DNA of 64,000 nucleotides from Clostridiaceae bacterium (GTDB lineage: Bacteria > Bacillota > Clostridia > TANB77 > CAG-508): assembly GCA_021771025.1 (NCBI GenBank), contig JAETPW010000004.1, positions 24,309 to 88,308 of the forward strand. Direction: 5' to 3'. Each line of letters begins with the position of its first letter. Position 1 is the first letter of the stretch. The notes below the pieces were generated by a model, which was given only the letters and a program-made list of their open reading frames with translations, had not been told where the DNA came from and did not search any database. This document shows positions 39,042-50,228 of this stretch, one piece after another. The position numbers and the translations under genes are program-made.

Positions 39042-41447
39042 ATGAAAGCAAGTAAAGAATGGCTAGAAGAATATAGCAAAATCAACGTAGATACCATAAG
39101 CTTAGGAGATAAGCTAACCATGGCAGGGCAAAAAGTAGAAACCATAGAACAAACCGGAAAAGATATCCAAAACGTAGTCGTAGGAAAAATCTTAAGCATA
39201 GAAAAACACCCAGATTCTGATCATCTAATCATCACCCAAGTGGACGTAGGAACCGAAAAGATACAAATCGTCACCGGTGCAGATAACGTAAAAGAAGGAG
39301 ACATCATTCCTATTGCCAAAAATGGATCAACCCTTCCAGGAGGCATAACCATCAAAACAGGAAAACTAAGAGGAATAGAATCTTGTGGAATGATGTGTGC
39401 AGTAACTGAATTAGGGCTAACCCTAAATGACTATCCGGGGCAAATAGAACATGGGATCATGATACTAGATCCAAAACTAGAAAGTAGATTAGGAGACGAT
39501 ATCACCGATGTACTTAACTTAAAAGAAGAGATCATCGACTTCGAAATCACTCCCAATCGTCCAGACTGCTTATCTATAGAAGGGTTAGGAAGAGAAGTAG
39601 CTGTCACCGTAGGAGAGCCATTTAACAACCCAAGAAAAGACATCGATGAAATGAACGTAGAAAATAAATCAGAAATAGAAGGGCTAACAGTTGACATCAC
39701 CGCTCCAGACCTATGTTATCGCTATATCGCTAGAGTAGTCAAAAACGTAAAAATAGGACCATCCCCAGAATGGATGATCAGAAGACTAAGAGCCTGTGGT
39801 GTCAGATCCATTAATAACATAGTTGACATCACTAACTATGTCATGTTAGAAATGGGTCAACCAATGCACGCATTTGACATAAACTCCATCGAAGGAAAGC
39901 ATATCACCGTAAGAAGAGCAAAACCTAACGAAAAAATTACCACCTTAGACGAAATAGAAAGAACACTAGGAGAAGACGACCTAGTCATTGCTGACGAGAA
40001 AAAAGCAGTAGCCATTGCAGGGGTTATGGGAGGGGTAAACTCAGAAATTGAAGAAAATACCCAAACTGTAGTCTTTGAATCAGCCGTATTCTATGGAGGA
40101 GCAGTTCGAAAAACCGCCAAAAAAGTAGGACTACGTACAGAAGCCTCTTCTCGTTTTGAAAAAGGACTATCACCAGAAAACGCTCTAAGAGCCGTAAACC
40201 GTGCAGTACAATTAGTAGAAAAATTACAAGCAGGAGAAATCGTAGAAGGAAAAATCGATGTATATCCAACCAAACAACCAGTAAGAACCATTCCTTTCGA
40301 ACCAGAAAAAATCAATCAATTGCTAGGAACCACCATAAGCCAAGAAGACATGGAAGAAATTCTAACTAAATTAGACATTCACGTAGAAAACGGAAAAGCT
40401 ACTAGCCCATACTTCAGAATGGACCTAGAACAAATGGCAGACTTAGCAGAAGAAGTAGCCAGATTTTATGGATACGATAAACTAGACACCACACTCATGA
40501 AAGCAGAAACCACAGTAGGAATCAAAAATAAAGAACAAAAAATCATCGACAAAATTAGACAAACACTAGTAGGAGAAGGACTATGTGAAATTTACACCTA
40601 TGGATTCATCAGCGAAAAAGAACTAGAAAAAGCAAACTTAAGCCAAACCTTAAAAGAAGAATCCATTCGTCTACAAAATCCTTTAAGTGAAGACTTCCAA
40701 TACATGAGACCATCCACCATACCAAGCATGATGCAAAGCCTAACCACCAACAGTAACCACAAAAATCAAGAAGTAGGGCTATTTGACATCTCCCGAACTT
40801 ACAAAAATAATCATGAGCAAATACAAAAAGGAGAAGTCCCTGAGGAAGACAACATCTTAACCATCGGAATGTACGGAAAACAAATCAACTTCTACAGCCT
40901 AAAAGGAATCGTAGAAAACGTCCTAGACCAAAGTGGAATAGCAAGATATGACATCACAAGAGAAACCCAAAACCAATCCTATCATCCGGGAAGATGTGCT
41001 ACCTTAAAAATAGGTGTAGATACCATAGCCACCTTAGGAGAAGTACATCCAGAAGTACTAACTAACTACGGAATAAACGAGCAAAGAGTCTACTTAGCCG
41101 AAATCAATATCACTAAACTTGTCAAATACGCAAAATCAGTAAAAAAATACACCGAAGTACCAAAATTCCCAGCAGTCGAAAGAGACATTGCCCTAATTGT
41201 AGACGAAACAGTAGAAATTGGACAAATCGAAAAAATGATGACCAAAAAAGGAAAAAAATTACTAGAAAGCATAAGACTATTTGACATCTACCGTAACGAA
41301 AAACTAGGAGAAAACAAAAAAAGTGTAGCCTTTGCCTTAACCTTCAGAGACAAAAACAAAACACTAGGAGACGAAGAAATAAACCCAATCATGACCAGTA
41401 TCTGGCAAGAACTAGAAAAAGAGCTAGGAGCCGAAATCAGAAAATAG
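39042..41447 (+). CDS. pheT: Phenylalanyl-tRNA synthetase beta subunit
   Basis: MKASKEWLEEY, tRNA-binding domain, NRPDCLS, DITNYVMLEMGQPMHAFD, C-terminal FDX-ACB. Confidence 0.96.
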   Translation: MKASKEWLEEYSKINVDTISLGDKLTMAGQKVETIEQTGKDIQNVVVGKILSIEKHPDSDHLIITQVDVGTEKIQIVTGADNVKEGDIIPIAKNGSTLPGGITIKTGKLRGIESCGMMCAVTELGLTLNDYPGQIEHGIMILDPKLESRLGDDITDVLNLKEEIIDFEITPNRPDCLSIEGLGREVAVTVGEPFNNPRKDIDEMNVENKSEIEGLTVDITAPDLCYRYIARVVKNVKIGPSPEWMIRRLRACGVRSINNIVDITNYVMLEMGQPMHAFDINSIEGKHITVRRAKPNEKITTLDEIERTLGEDDLVIADEKKAVAIAGVMGGVNSEIEENTQTVVFESAVFYGGAVRKTAKKVGLRTEASSRFEKGLSPENALRAVNRAVQLVEKLQAGEIVEGKIDVYPTKQPVRTIPFEPEKINQLLGTTISQEDMEEILTKLDIHVENGKATSPYFRMDLEQMADLAEEVARFYGYDKLDTTLMKAETTVGIKNKEQKIIDKIRQTLVGEGLCEIYTYGFISEKELEKANLSQTLKEESIRLQNPLSEDFQYMRPSTIPSMMQSLTTNSNHKNQEVGLFDISRTYKNNHEQIQKGEVPEEDNILTIGMYGKQINFYSLKGIVENVLDQSGIARYDITRETQNQSYHPGRCATLKIGVDTIATLGEVHPEVLTNYGINEQRVYLAEINITKLVKYAKSVKKYTEVPKFPAVERDIALIVDETVEIGQIEKMMTKKGKKLLESIRLFDIYRNEKLGENKKSVAFALTFRDKNKTLGDEEINPIMTSIWQELEKELGAEIRK

Positions 41448-41467
41448 CCACCCAGATGGGGTAGCCT

Positions 41468-41531
41468 CCCAGATTGGGGACGGGGTAAATTTTGGTAAAA
41501 TTACCAAAATTTACCCCGTCCCCAATCTGGG
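41468..41531. terminator. Perfect 31-bp palindromic hairpin built from GGGGACGGGGTAAA repeat
   Basis: cccagattggggacggggtaaattttggtaa-aa-ttaccaaaatttaccccgtccccaatctggg. Confidence 0.85.
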
Positions 41532-41620
41532 AAAAGTCACCATAATTTTACGCCTTCTAAGGCTTGACAAAACCCCAACAAATTGATAGTATTAGGAAGA
41601 AGAAAAGGAGAAGAAAACAA

Positions 41621-42130
41621 ATGAATCTATATCCAAAAGCCTATTTTTCAAGCGTACTAGATATCACCATACAATTTTTAATCAAAAATAAAATAAAAGC
41701 TTTAGTTTTAGATGTAGATAATACCTTAATCGATAAAGATAGAAATCTTTCCGAAGAGACCATCAAGTGGGCCAAAGAATTAAGAGGACAAGGAACAAAG
41801 ATGTATATCTTATCCAATACAAATGATAAAACTAAAGTAGAAGAAGTAGCCAAAAAATTAGCGTTACCATTTGAATATTTTGCCTTAAAACCACTAAAAA
41901 AAGGATTTAAGCGTGTTCAAAAAGCTATTCAAGAAAAACCAGAACAAATTGCCGTAGTAGGTGACCAAATATTTACCGATATCATAGGAGGAAACCGTTT
42001 ACATATGTTTACCATCTTAGTTGATCCAATTAGCTCTAAAGATTATTGGTATACCGCTTGGAAAAGACCAATTGAAAACAAAATAAAAAGAAAAATAAAA
42101 AATGAAATGAATCTTAACTTAACAAAATAA
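41621..42130 (+). CDS. YqeG-family HAD IIIA-type phosphatase
   Basis: LDVDNTLIDKD, SNTNDKTKVEEVAKKL, AVVGDQIFTDIIGGNR. Confidence 0.9.
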   Translation: MNLYPKAYFSSVLDITIQFLIKNKIKALVLDVDNTLIDKDRNLSEETIKWAKELRGQGTKMYILSNTNDKTKVEEVAKKLALPFEYFALKPLKKGFKRVQKAIQEKPEQIAVVGDQIFTDIIGGNRLHMFTILVDPISSKDYWYTAWKRPIENKIKRKIKNEMNLNLTK

Positions 42131-42147
42131 CAAAGGAGAAAATTAAC

Positions 42148-42900
42148 ATGTATATAAACGATGTTCATATTGGCTATTACGTAGTAGCTATGATTTTCGG
42201 GTTAATCATTGGTCAATTTATTGATTGGATGAATCAAAGATTACCAGACTATAAAAAAGTTTTTTCAAAAGAATTAATACAAGAATATAAACTAAAATTT
42301 AGACCGAACTACTTATTAATGCTAATTACGGCAGCAATATATGCAACACTCATCTATTGTTATGGAATAAAAGACACCTTTATTGCCAACTTAGACTTAA
42401 TTAAATACCTTATTTTAACACCAATGCTATTATCAGCATTTGTCATCGATTATCGACACCAAATTATTCCTAACCGTTTAAATTTAACGATATTAGAAGT
42501 AGGCTTAGTTTTTGCCTTTCTTTATGGATTATCTGATGTAGCCATAACCATTCATATGATATTAGGAATGTTAGCCGGAGCAGGAATCTTCTTACTTATC
42601 ACTTTTTTGGGTGGTTTAGTCTATGGAAAAGAAGCAATGGGATTTGGTGATGTAAAACTAATGGGAGCATTAGGACTATATTTTGGGCTATCCAATATCG
42701 TTGTCATTACCTTATTATCTTTCTTAATTGGAGCAATATTAAGCGTAATTTTATTGGTCAGCAAAATCAAAAAATCCAACGAATATATCCCATTTGGACC
42801 ATTTATTGTCCTAGGAACATTTATCTGTATGTATGTTCCATTTGAAGTCATTAAAAACACTTTGTTGCAAATTTTTACACTAGGTTTATACCAAGGATAA
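42148..42900 (+). CDS. Prepilin peptidase (A24 family)
   Basis: FVIDYRHQIIPNRLN and MGFGDVKLMGALGLYFG aspartate motifs. Confidence 0.88.
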   Translation: MYINDVHIGYYVVAMIFGLIIGQFIDWMNQRLPDYKKVFSKELIQEYKLKFRPNYLLMLITAAIYATLIYCYGIKDTFIANLDLIKYLILTPMLLSAFVIDYRHQIIPNRLNLTILEVGLVFAFLYGLSDVAITIHMILGMLAGAGIFLLITFLGGLVYGKEAMGFGDVKLMGALGLYFGLSNIVVITLLSFLIGAILSVILLVSKIKKSNEYIPFGPFIVLGTFICMYVPFEVIKNTLLQIFTLGLYQG

Positions 42901-42903
42901 TGC

Positions 42904-42926
42904 GCTAAAAGGGTCAGACCCTTCCA
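42904..42926. repeat. GGGTCAGACCC palindromic dispersed repeat
   Basis: aaagggtcagaccctt; second copy at 50668-50685. Confidence 0.6.
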
Positions 42927-42959
42927 GAGCACTTCTTAAAAAAGTAGGGGGATAGGAAG

Positions 42960-44018
42960 ATGAATGAAAAGTTACAATGGTTACGTAATAAGATGAATAG
43001 TTTATCTATGCAAGGAATGATTTTAACCAATCCGATTAATATCAAGTATTTAACCAACATCGAAGCAGAAGGAACTCTTTTATTAACTCGCAAAGAAAAT
43101 ATTTATATTACTGATGGAAGGTACATTGAACAAGTGCATAGCATATTAACTCTATTTGATGAAATAATCGTTTACGATCAAAACGATATTTCAAAAGATG
43201 ACTACGAAAATTTCTTTCTATTCTGCGAAAATGTTGGGTTTGAAGAATATCATGTTTCCTATGCTACGTACAAAGAAATGATTCGAAAATACAAAATTAA
43301 TGACTTAGTAGAAACTGATCATATGATCGAAAAGCAAAGAATGATAAAAGATCAAGAAGAAATTAGTAATATAAGCAAAGCATGCAATATCACCGATAAC
43401 TGTTTTCACTATTTATTGGGATTTATCAAACCGGGAATGACCGAAAAACAAATTGCCAAAGAGATAGATGATTATTACAACGAAAGAGCAGAAGGACCAT
43501 CCTTTGAAACGATAGTCGCTTCAGGAGAAAATAGTTCAAAACCACATGCCGTACCATCTGATCGAAAGATCCAAAAACAAGACATCATCACAATCGATAT
43601 GGGATGCAAGGTAAACGGCTATTGCTCTGATATGACTAGAACAATTTTTGTAGGAAGTGTCCCAGACGAAGTAAAACCAGTGTATGATTTAGTACTCAAA
43701 AATGAAAGACAAACCATGCAAGACTACAAAGATGGAGCAAGCACCAGAATATTAACCAAAATGGTAGAAAACGACTTTAAACTACACGGATATGATCTAA
43801 TTCATAGCCTAGGGCATGGAGTAGGGTTAGAAATACATGAACCACCCTACATTAGTTACCGAAATGATGTACAATTAAAAGAAAATATGGTGGTAACTGA
43901 CGAACCGGGAATCTATCTACCCGGAAAATTTGGTGTTAGAATTGAAGATACTGTTCAGATATCTAAATTCGGGTGTAGCAGTTTAACAAATGCAGAAAGA
44001 GGTTATGTCGTGATATAG
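42960..44018 (+). CDS. pepP: M24 family Xaa-Pro aminopeptidase
   Basis: FETIVASGENSSKPHA, DMGCKVNGYCSDMTRT, GHGVGLEIHEPP. Confidence 0.93.
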   Translation: MNEKLQWLRNKMNSLSMQGMILTNPINIKYLTNIEAEGTLLLTRKENIYITDGRYIEQVHSILTLFDEIIVYDQNDISKDDYENFFLFCENVGFEEYHVSYATYKEMIRKYKINDLVETDHMIEKQRMIKDQEEISNISKACNITDNCFHYLLGFIKPGMTEKQIAKEIDDYYNERAEGPSFETIVASGENSSKPHAVPSDRKIQKQDIITIDMGCKVNGYCSDMTRTIFVGSVPDEVKPVYDLVLKNERQTMQDYKDGASTRILTKMVENDFKLHGYDLIHSLGHGVGLEIHEPPYISYRNDVQLKENMVVTDEPGIYLPGKFGVRIEDTVQISKFGCSSLTNAERGYVVI

Positions 44019-44155
44019 TCTCCAATTGGATAAAAAACAAAAAACTTGCAAAACTATTGATTTTTTAGCATTTTTATAGTAAAATAATAAAATGTAAAAA
44101 CTCACGGATAATTTAAAAAAAATTGAGTAAAATAAAAAGTGAAAGGAGAAATAAA

Positions 44156-44722
44156 ATGGCAGGAGTATTTTCAGCAGGAGATTTTAGAAATGGAACAACA
44201 TTTGAAATGGATGGTAACGTTTTTCGTGTAGTAGAATTTCAACACGTAAAACCAGGAAAAGGATCAGCCTTTGTAAGAACAAAATTAAAAAACGTAATTT
44301 CAGGAGCAACCTTAGAAAAAACCTTCAACCCATCTGACAAATTCCCAGGAGCAGAAATTGAAAAAAAAGTAATGCAATACTTATACAGTGATGGAGGACT
44401 ATATTACTTTATGGACAACGAAACCTATGACCAAATTCCTCTAAATGCAGAACAATTAGGAGATTGCTTAAAATACTTAAAAGAAAACATGGAAGTAACC
44501 ATTCTTTCTTTTAAAGGAAACATATTTGCCGTAGAACCACCTACGTTTGTGGAATTAGAAGTTACATATACAGAACCAGGATTTAGCGGAAACACAACAA
44601 CCACCTCAGGAAAACCAGCTAAACTAGAAACAGGGCTAGAGCTACAAGTTCCTCTATTTGTTAACATTGGTGATGTATTAAAGATTGATACCAGAACATG
44701 TGAATACATGGAGAGAGTATAG
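44156..44722 (+). CDS. efp: Elongation factor P
   Basis: [46 protein letters not shown]. Confidence 0.96.
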   Translation: MAGVFSAGDFRNGTTFEMDGNVFRVVEFQHVKPGKGSAFVRTKLKNVISGATLEKTFNPSDKFPGAEIEKKVMQYLYSDGGLYYFMDNETYDQIPLNAEQLGDCLKYLKENMEVTILSFKGNIFAVEPPTFVELEVTYTEPGFSGNTTTTSGKPAKLETGLELQVPLFVNIGDVLKIDTRTCEYMERV

Positions 44723-44738
44723 AAAGGTGTAAAACAAT

Positions 44739-45227
44739 ATGGGTGTATTAAAAAGCGAATATAAAAGTTTTTTAGATGACATGGAAAAAAACATCAAAGA
44801 TAAAGATGATTTAGCTTTCATCAAAAAAAGGTTTTCTGATTTTTTAGACGTTGTTTTAGATCAAATGGACTTTATTATGGACTATAAAAAAGAACAAATT
44901 TCACAATTAGAAAATACACAAAAAGAATTAGAAGAGAGAATGTCAAAAATGCAGAATATTGTCGACAATATTGAAAAAGATATATACTCTGATGAAGGGT
45001 TTGACTTTGAAATTGTCTGCCCATACTGCAATTATGAATTTGTGATTGATGTAGACGAAAACAAAACAGAAATCGAATGTCCAGAATGTCAAAACATTAT
45101 TGAATTAGATTGGTCTGGAGATCTAGATAATGATCAAGACGCATGCGGAGGAGAATGTTCTGGATGTACTGGATGTGGAAGTGAAGAAGAGTCACCAAAA
45201 TCAGATGATGATGACGATGATATGTAA
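44739..45227 (+). CDS. CD1247 N-terminal domain/zinc-ribbon protein with acidic tail
   Basis: CPYCNYEFVID...CPECQNIIELDW, acidic DDDDDDM end. Confidence 0.8.
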   Translation: MGVLKSEYKSFLDDMEKNIKDKDDLAFIKKRFSDFLDVVLDQMDFIMDYKKEQISQLENTQKELEERMSKMQNIVDNIEKDIYSDEGFDFEIVCPYCNYEFVIDVDENKTEIECPECQNIIELDWSGDLDNDQDACGGECSGCTGCGSEEESPKSDDDDDDM

Positions 45228-45267
45228 ATTAGAAAAAATAAATAAAAAAAGTAATAAGATAAAATCT

Positions 45268-45330
45268 AAAATGTACCCTGTATAGTGAACAGTAAAAAAA
45301 GAGACTGTTACCTATTCAAGGGTACATTTT
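45268..45330 (+). terminator. Rho-independent terminator
   Basis: AAAATGTACCCT ... AGGGTACATTTT with nested AACAGT/ACTGTT. Confidence 0.75.
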
Positions 45331-45417
45331 AATCTCTTATTGCTTTTTTTTATTCTGAATTTTAGACCTAAAAATCAAAAAAACATGCAAAAAACAAAAA
45401 AGACTATTTTTATCAAA

Positions 45418-45478
45418 TGACCCTGTCCCCAAAATGGCAAAATTGCCAAAATTTACCCCGTCCCCAAAATGGGAAAAT
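45418..45478. repeat. GGGGACGGGG-type dispersed repeat
   Basis: gaccctgtccccaaaatggcaaaattgccaaaatttaccccgtccccaaaatggg. Confidence 0.75.
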
Positions 45479-46068
45479 TAAAAATAGAGTAAAGGGTTAA
45501 CATATTCTCCGTCAATCCTCATCCCCAGATGTAAGTGTGGACCAGTAGTTGCTCCATTAGTAGGATTTCCATTTTCATCATGATAGGGGTTTCCAGAAAC
45601 ACCATAAACATTCTTGGGGCCGACTGAACCAATCACTTGCCCCTGTTTAATTTTATCTCCTACAGACACAATAAAGTTTGGGTCTACATGGCAATAGGTA
45701 ACTTTATATTCACCAAAGGAAAGGGTTATGGTAAAACCACCAGCTCCCAAAAATTGGCGAAACGTAATTTCACCATCGTGAATAGCAATAAAATGAGTTC
45801 CGGGAGGTGCTGGGATGTCAGCTCCATAGTGAAAACTAGAGGCACCACCAGTAGGAGCAGGTCTTTTGCCAAAGGGAGAACTTATTTTAGTGTAGCCGGG
45901 TAAAGGCCAAACAAACCCATTAGGGTTAAAGTCAATAATTTCACCGTTGGAATGAGAAGAATCAGTAATATGGTTGTGAAAAACAGGAATAAAAAAGATA
46001 GAAATTAACAGAATAAATAAAAAGATAAAACAAACAAGTTGTACAATAATTTTTTGAATAAGCATCAC
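45478..46068 (-). CDS. M23 family metallopeptidase
   Basis: FHYGADIPAPPGTHFIAIHDGEI, GPHLHLGMRIDGEYVNP. Confidence 0.92.
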   Translation of the reverse strand: MMLIQKIIVQLVCFIFLFILLISIFFIPVFHNHITDSSHSNGEIIDFNPNGFVWPLPGYTKISSPFGKRPAPTGGASSFHYGADIPAPPGTHFIAIHDGEITFRQFLGAGGFTITLSFGEYKVTYCHVDPNFIVSVGDKIKQGQVIGSVGPKNVYGVSGNPYHDENGNPTNGATTGPHLHLGMRIDGEYVNPLLYF

Positions 46069-46346
46069 CTCTTTTTACGAATATACCATGAGTAGACGTA
46101 AAAAGCAAGAAAAAGTCATCGACAAAGTTTGACATAAGTTTTTTCTATTTATCATCCACCACTTACTGAAAACGGGAAAATTTGATATAAACCCTGAATT
46201 CTAATACAAATAAAGAGTAACAAGTAAAAAAATAGACAATTTATTCCTTTTATTACAATTTTTAGCATGAAGAGTGGATAAAAATTCATAGACAAGGAAT
46301 ACTACTAATAATAAAATGACAAAGAATACGAAGGAGGATTTTTATT

Positions 46347-47170
46347 ATGTTAAATATGAAGCAAAACAAAAAAGGAATAACATTGATTGCCCTAGTCATT
46401 ACCATAATTATATTATTAATCTTAGCAGGCATAACAATAGTCGCCTTAACAGGAGATAATGGAATATTAACAAGAGCCACTCAATCCAAATTCATAAATG
46501 AATTAAGCCAGTTGAAAGAAGAATTGACCATATTTCATGCTGAACAAACAACTCAAAGCCTAGGAGAATATGAGTCTGCTAGTTTAACAGCAGGGAAAGA
46601 AAGATTATCGTATAATACTAAAGGAGAAGAGCAAGGGAACATCAAAACAGTATTACCAAGTATACCAGATAAATATTTAAGCAAAATAGAAATATTAAGA
46701 GGAGAATTACTATTTTCTAGTCAAGACGCAAGAGAAATCGAATGGGCAAAAAGTTTATCCATAGCAGTTAATCCCTATCAGGTAGAAAATGGAGTATTAG
46801 AATCAGCAAATGAAAATTTACTATTAGTAGACGAAGAGGGAAATATAACCATACCAGCCAATGTCACTGAAATATGGAAACCTTTGAAATCCCAAATGGT
46901 GTAATAGAATTAGGAGAACTACTTTTTCATAATAGAAATGTTAAAGAAATAAAAATACCTACTAGTGTCAAAAAAATTGGTAATAGTTTCAATTATTGTA
47001 CTAACTTAACTAAAATAGTAATACCAAGCAATGTAGAAGAAATCAATTCAAATTGTTTTAGCTTTTGTGGCAATCTAACTGAAATTATCATCCAAAAACC
47101 CAAAAATTCTATCCAAGGAGAACCATGGGGATGCCCACAAGGAATAAGATCGGTTATCTGGCAAGAATAA
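46347..47170 (+). pseudogene. Prepilin-type N-terminal signal plus BspA-like leucine-rich repeat protein, frameshifted near 46875
   Basis: KGITLIALVITIIILLILAGITIVALTGDNGILTRA; then another frame METFEIPNGVIELGELLFHNRNVKEIKIPTSVKKIGNSFNYCTNLTKIVIPSNV. Confidence 0.7.
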
Positions 47171-47226
47171 AGAAAAAATACTAACAATTCAAAATGATCA
47201 ATAAAAAGAAAATACGCTAAAATAGG

Positions 47227-47285
47227 AATCAGAAAATTAGAAGATCCAATTCTTATTGAGTTGATCTTCTAGTTTTCAGGTTCCT
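47227..47285 (+). terminator. Terminator-like long hairpin
   Basis: AGGAATCAGAAAATTAGAAGATC ... GATCTTCTAGTTTTCAGGTTCCT. Confidence 0.65.
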
Positions 47286-47425
47286 ATTCTAAGCCATTCT
47301 CTTTTTTGACAATAAAATAAATAGAAAAAAATTTAATTACTACTTGCCAAACAGAAAAAAGTATGCTAAGATTATAAATGACTTCAAAAGTAGGTTTAAA
47401 CTACATTAACATAAAGAAAATACAT

Positions 47426-47500
47426 AGGGGTATAGTGTCAATGGTAGCACATCGGTCTCCAAAACCGCCTGTGAGGGTTCGAATCCTTCTACCCCTGCCA
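47426..47500 (+). tRNA. tRNA-Trp (anticodon CCA), CCA encoded
   Basis: AGGGGTATAGTGTCAATGGTAGCACATCGGTCTCCAAAACCGCCTGTGAGGGTTCGAATCCTTCTACCCCTGCCA cloverleaf. Confidence 0.95.
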
Positions 47501-47574
47501 TAAAATTTACATCATAAAAAACACACCAAATGTGGATAAATCAGTAAAAAAATCATATACTAAATTAAACAAAG

Positions 47575-47795
47575 ATTACGTTGAAGAAGAAAAAATACTG
47601 AAACCTATTGTCAAAGAGAGCAAGTGATGGTGAGATACTTGCCAATAAGCCAGTATGGGGAGCTTTGGAGTAATAGATAAATGAAGGTGCCAAAAAAAGT
47701 CAACGACTTTTTCTTTGGAATTAGGGTGGAAACGCGGAAGTAAACTTTCGTCCCTAGCATAAGCTAGTGATGGGAGTTTTTTTTGATCTTCAAAA
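47575..47795 (+). ncRNA. T-box leader upstream of glyS
   Basis: AATTAGGGTGGAAACGCGG T-box sequence plus downstream terminator CGTCCCTAGC..GCTAGTGATGGGAGTTTTTTTT. Confidence 0.85.
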
Positions 47796-47826
47796 TCACT
47801 AGCCAAAAAGAAAAGGAGGAATTTTT

Positions 47827-49209
47827 ATGGTAAAATCAATGGAAACATTAGTCAGTCTATGCAAAAACAGAGGATTTATTTATCCGGGTTCAGAAATTTA
47901 TGGAGGGTTAGCCAACACATGGGATTATGGACCATTAGGAACAGAATTAAAAAACAACATCACAGCAGCATGGCGTAAAAAATTCATTCAAGAACAACCA
48001 AACATTGTTGGTTTAGACGCAGCCATCCTAATGAACCCAGAAACTTGGGTAGCATCAGGGCACGTAGGAGGATTTTCTGATCCATTAATTGACTGTAAAG
48101 AATGTAAAACCAGACACAGAGCAGACAAACTAATCGAAGAATGGGCCCATGATCAAGGAAAAGATATGATAGCTGATGGCATGACAGAAAAACAATTAAT
48201 AGACTTTATCGTAGATAATAAAATTCCATGTCCATCCTGTGGAAAAACCAACTTCACTGACATTCGTAAGTTCAACTTAATGTTCAAAACCTTCCAAGGA
48301 GTAACCGAAGACTCAACAGCTGAAATTTACTTACGCCCAGAAACAGCACAAGGAATCTTTGTTGACTTCAAAAATATCGTAAGAACATCGAGAAAAAAAA
48401 TGCCAATGGGAATTGCCCAAATAGGAAAAGCCTTTAGAAATGAAATCACACCAGGAAACTTTATTTTTAGAACACGTGAATTTGAACAAATGGAACTAGA
48501 ATTTTTCTGCAAACCGGGAACAGACCTAGAATGGCATAAATATTGGAAAGACTATGCTGAAAATTGGCTACTAACACTAGGAATGAAAAAAGAAAATATA
48601 CGCCTAAGAGACCATTCACCAGAAGAATTAGTCTTCTACAGCAAAGCAACCACTGACATCGAATTTGCTTTCCCATTTGGTTGGGGAGAATTATGGGGAA
48701 TAGCTGATCGTACAGATTACGATTTAACCCAACACATGAATCATTCAAAACAAGATCTATCTTATTTAGATCCAGAAACCAATGAACGCTATGTGCCATA
48801 CGTAATCGAACCATCATTAGGAGTAGGGCGTGTACTACTTGCTTTTCTTTGCAACAGTTACGAAGAAGAAGAAATCGCAGAAGGAGACACCAGAGTAGTA
48901 CTTCATTTGCACCCAGCATTAGCGCCTTATAAAGTAGCCGTATTACCATTATCCAAAAAACTATCCGAAAAATCGCAAGAAGTATATGCTGGGTTAGCCA
49001 AAAAATTCATGTGCGATTACGATGAAGCAGGAAGCATTGGAAAACGTTACCGTAGAGAAGATGAAATAGGAACACCTTTCTGCATAACCGTTGACTTTGA
49101 TACGCTAGAAGATAACACCGTAACCATTCGTGACCGTGATACGATGGAACAAGTACGAGTAAATATTGATGAATTAGAAAATTGGATCGCGGAAAAAATA
49201 GAATTTTAA
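47827..49209 (+). CDS. glyS: Glycyl-tRNA synthetase (dimeric)
   Basis: [47 protein letters not shown]. Confidence 0.96.
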   Translation: MVKSMETLVSLCKNRGFIYPGSEIYGGLANTWDYGPLGTELKNNITAAWRKKFIQEQPNIVGLDAAILMNPETWVASGHVGGFSDPLIDCKECKTRHRADKLIEEWAHDQGKDMIADGMTEKQLIDFIVDNKIPCPSCGKTNFTDIRKFNLMFKTFQGVTEDSTAEIYLRPETAQGIFVDFKNIVRTSRKKMPMGIAQIGKAFRNEITPGNFIFRTREFEQMELEFFCKPGTDLEWHKYWKDYAENWLLTLGMKKENIRLRDHSPEELVFYSKATTDIEFAFPFGWGELWGIADRTDYDLTQHMNHSKQDLSYLDPETNERYVPYVIEPSLGVGRVLLAFLCNSYEEEEIAEGDTRVVLHLHPALAPYKVAVLPLSKKLSEKSQEVYAGLAKKFMCDYDEAGSIGKRYRREDEIGTPFCITVDFDTLEDNTVTIRDRDTMEQVRVNIDELENWIAEKIEF

Positions 49210-49226
49210 CCAAAAGAGGAAATACC

Positions 49227-50207
49227 ATGGAAAATCAATATGGGGTAACACGTGAGTTAAACGTGTTATCTCCTGAATATAAACAATTTCAAAAACTAGT
49301 CATACAATTTATGATTGATCAATATATACGAAATGAATCTCCTTACTGTCAATGCAATCACCAACAGCAAAAAAAATATATTCAGCAAGCCATAAACGAT
49401 TATGAAAATTGGTCAGAAGGAGGAAATCATTTTCAAATACTAACAGCTAGGGAAATCAGAGAAGAAATTCATGATGAAGTAAGATGGATCATGAAAGAAG
49501 TAAATCAATTTGCGGAAAATAAACAAGACAAAAATTATCAAAAAAGATTTTATTGGCTTAAGAAAGCTGGTAAAGTAATTGGTTTTCAAAAAGCAACCAT
49601 CGAAAAAAGAAAAGACAGCACAATTGGTTGGAGAAATTTAGCTTATACAGATCCTAACTATGCAGGAAAAATAATCGAACAAGAAGGGCAAAACAACAAA
49701 AAACAAAACATATTGGTAACCTCTCTACTTTACCATGAAATTGATGAGTGGTTTAACGAAAACAAAGTAACCATAGAAAAAACATTAACAGGTATTCATA
49801 TGTTAAGCAATATCCAGCTGTATATGATAGGATTAGGGTTTATGCCAATAGGAAAGAAAGAAGATTTGCTCTATTTTCAAAAAGAAAAAAATAATCCCTA
49901 TCCAAAACAAATACTAAAAAAAATATACCAAATGTATGAAGAAAACGAAAGACGAAACCAAAGAAAAAGCCATCATGAATTACAAACAGAAATAGAACAA
50001 ATCAAAGAATTCAAGCAAATTCCCCCAGCCACCAAACAAGATTTAGTAGGCATCTTGTTAAAAGAAGAGGAAAAAGGAGGCTATCGAAAATTTAGAGAAT
50101 CCCTTCGATTAAAAGAAGAAGATAAGATAGAAGATAAAAGAATAGAAAAAAATTTACGCAGAGAAGAAAACGTCACTCATAGAATAGCAGAAGACAAAGA
50201 AAAGTAA
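49227..50207 (+). CDS. Putative GNAT-like/hypothetical protein
   Basis: Long ORF with SD AAAGAGG; domain assignment tentative. Confidence 0.6.
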   Translation: MENQYGVTRELNVLSPEYKQFQKLVIQFMIDQYIRNESPYCQCNHQQQKKYIQQAINDYENWSEGGNHFQILTAREIREEIHDEVRWIMKEVNQFAENKQDKNYQKRFYWLKKAGKVIGFQKATIEKRKDSTIGWRNLAYTDPNYAGKIIEQEGQNNKKQNILVTSLLYHEIDEWFNENKVTIEKTLTGIHMLSNIQLYMIGLGFMPIGKKEDLLYFQKEKNNPYPKQILKKIYQMYEENERRNQRKSHHELQTEIEQIKEFKQIPPATKQDLVGILLKEEEKGGYRKFRESLRLKEEDKIEDKRIEKNLRREENVTHRIAEDKEK

Positions 50208-50228
50208 AAATCAACACTTCATTTTAAC

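Noticed and set aside
48467-48949. 160-aa minus-strand ORF within glyS
   Set aside because: Antisense of a conserved housekeeping gene with no independent signal.
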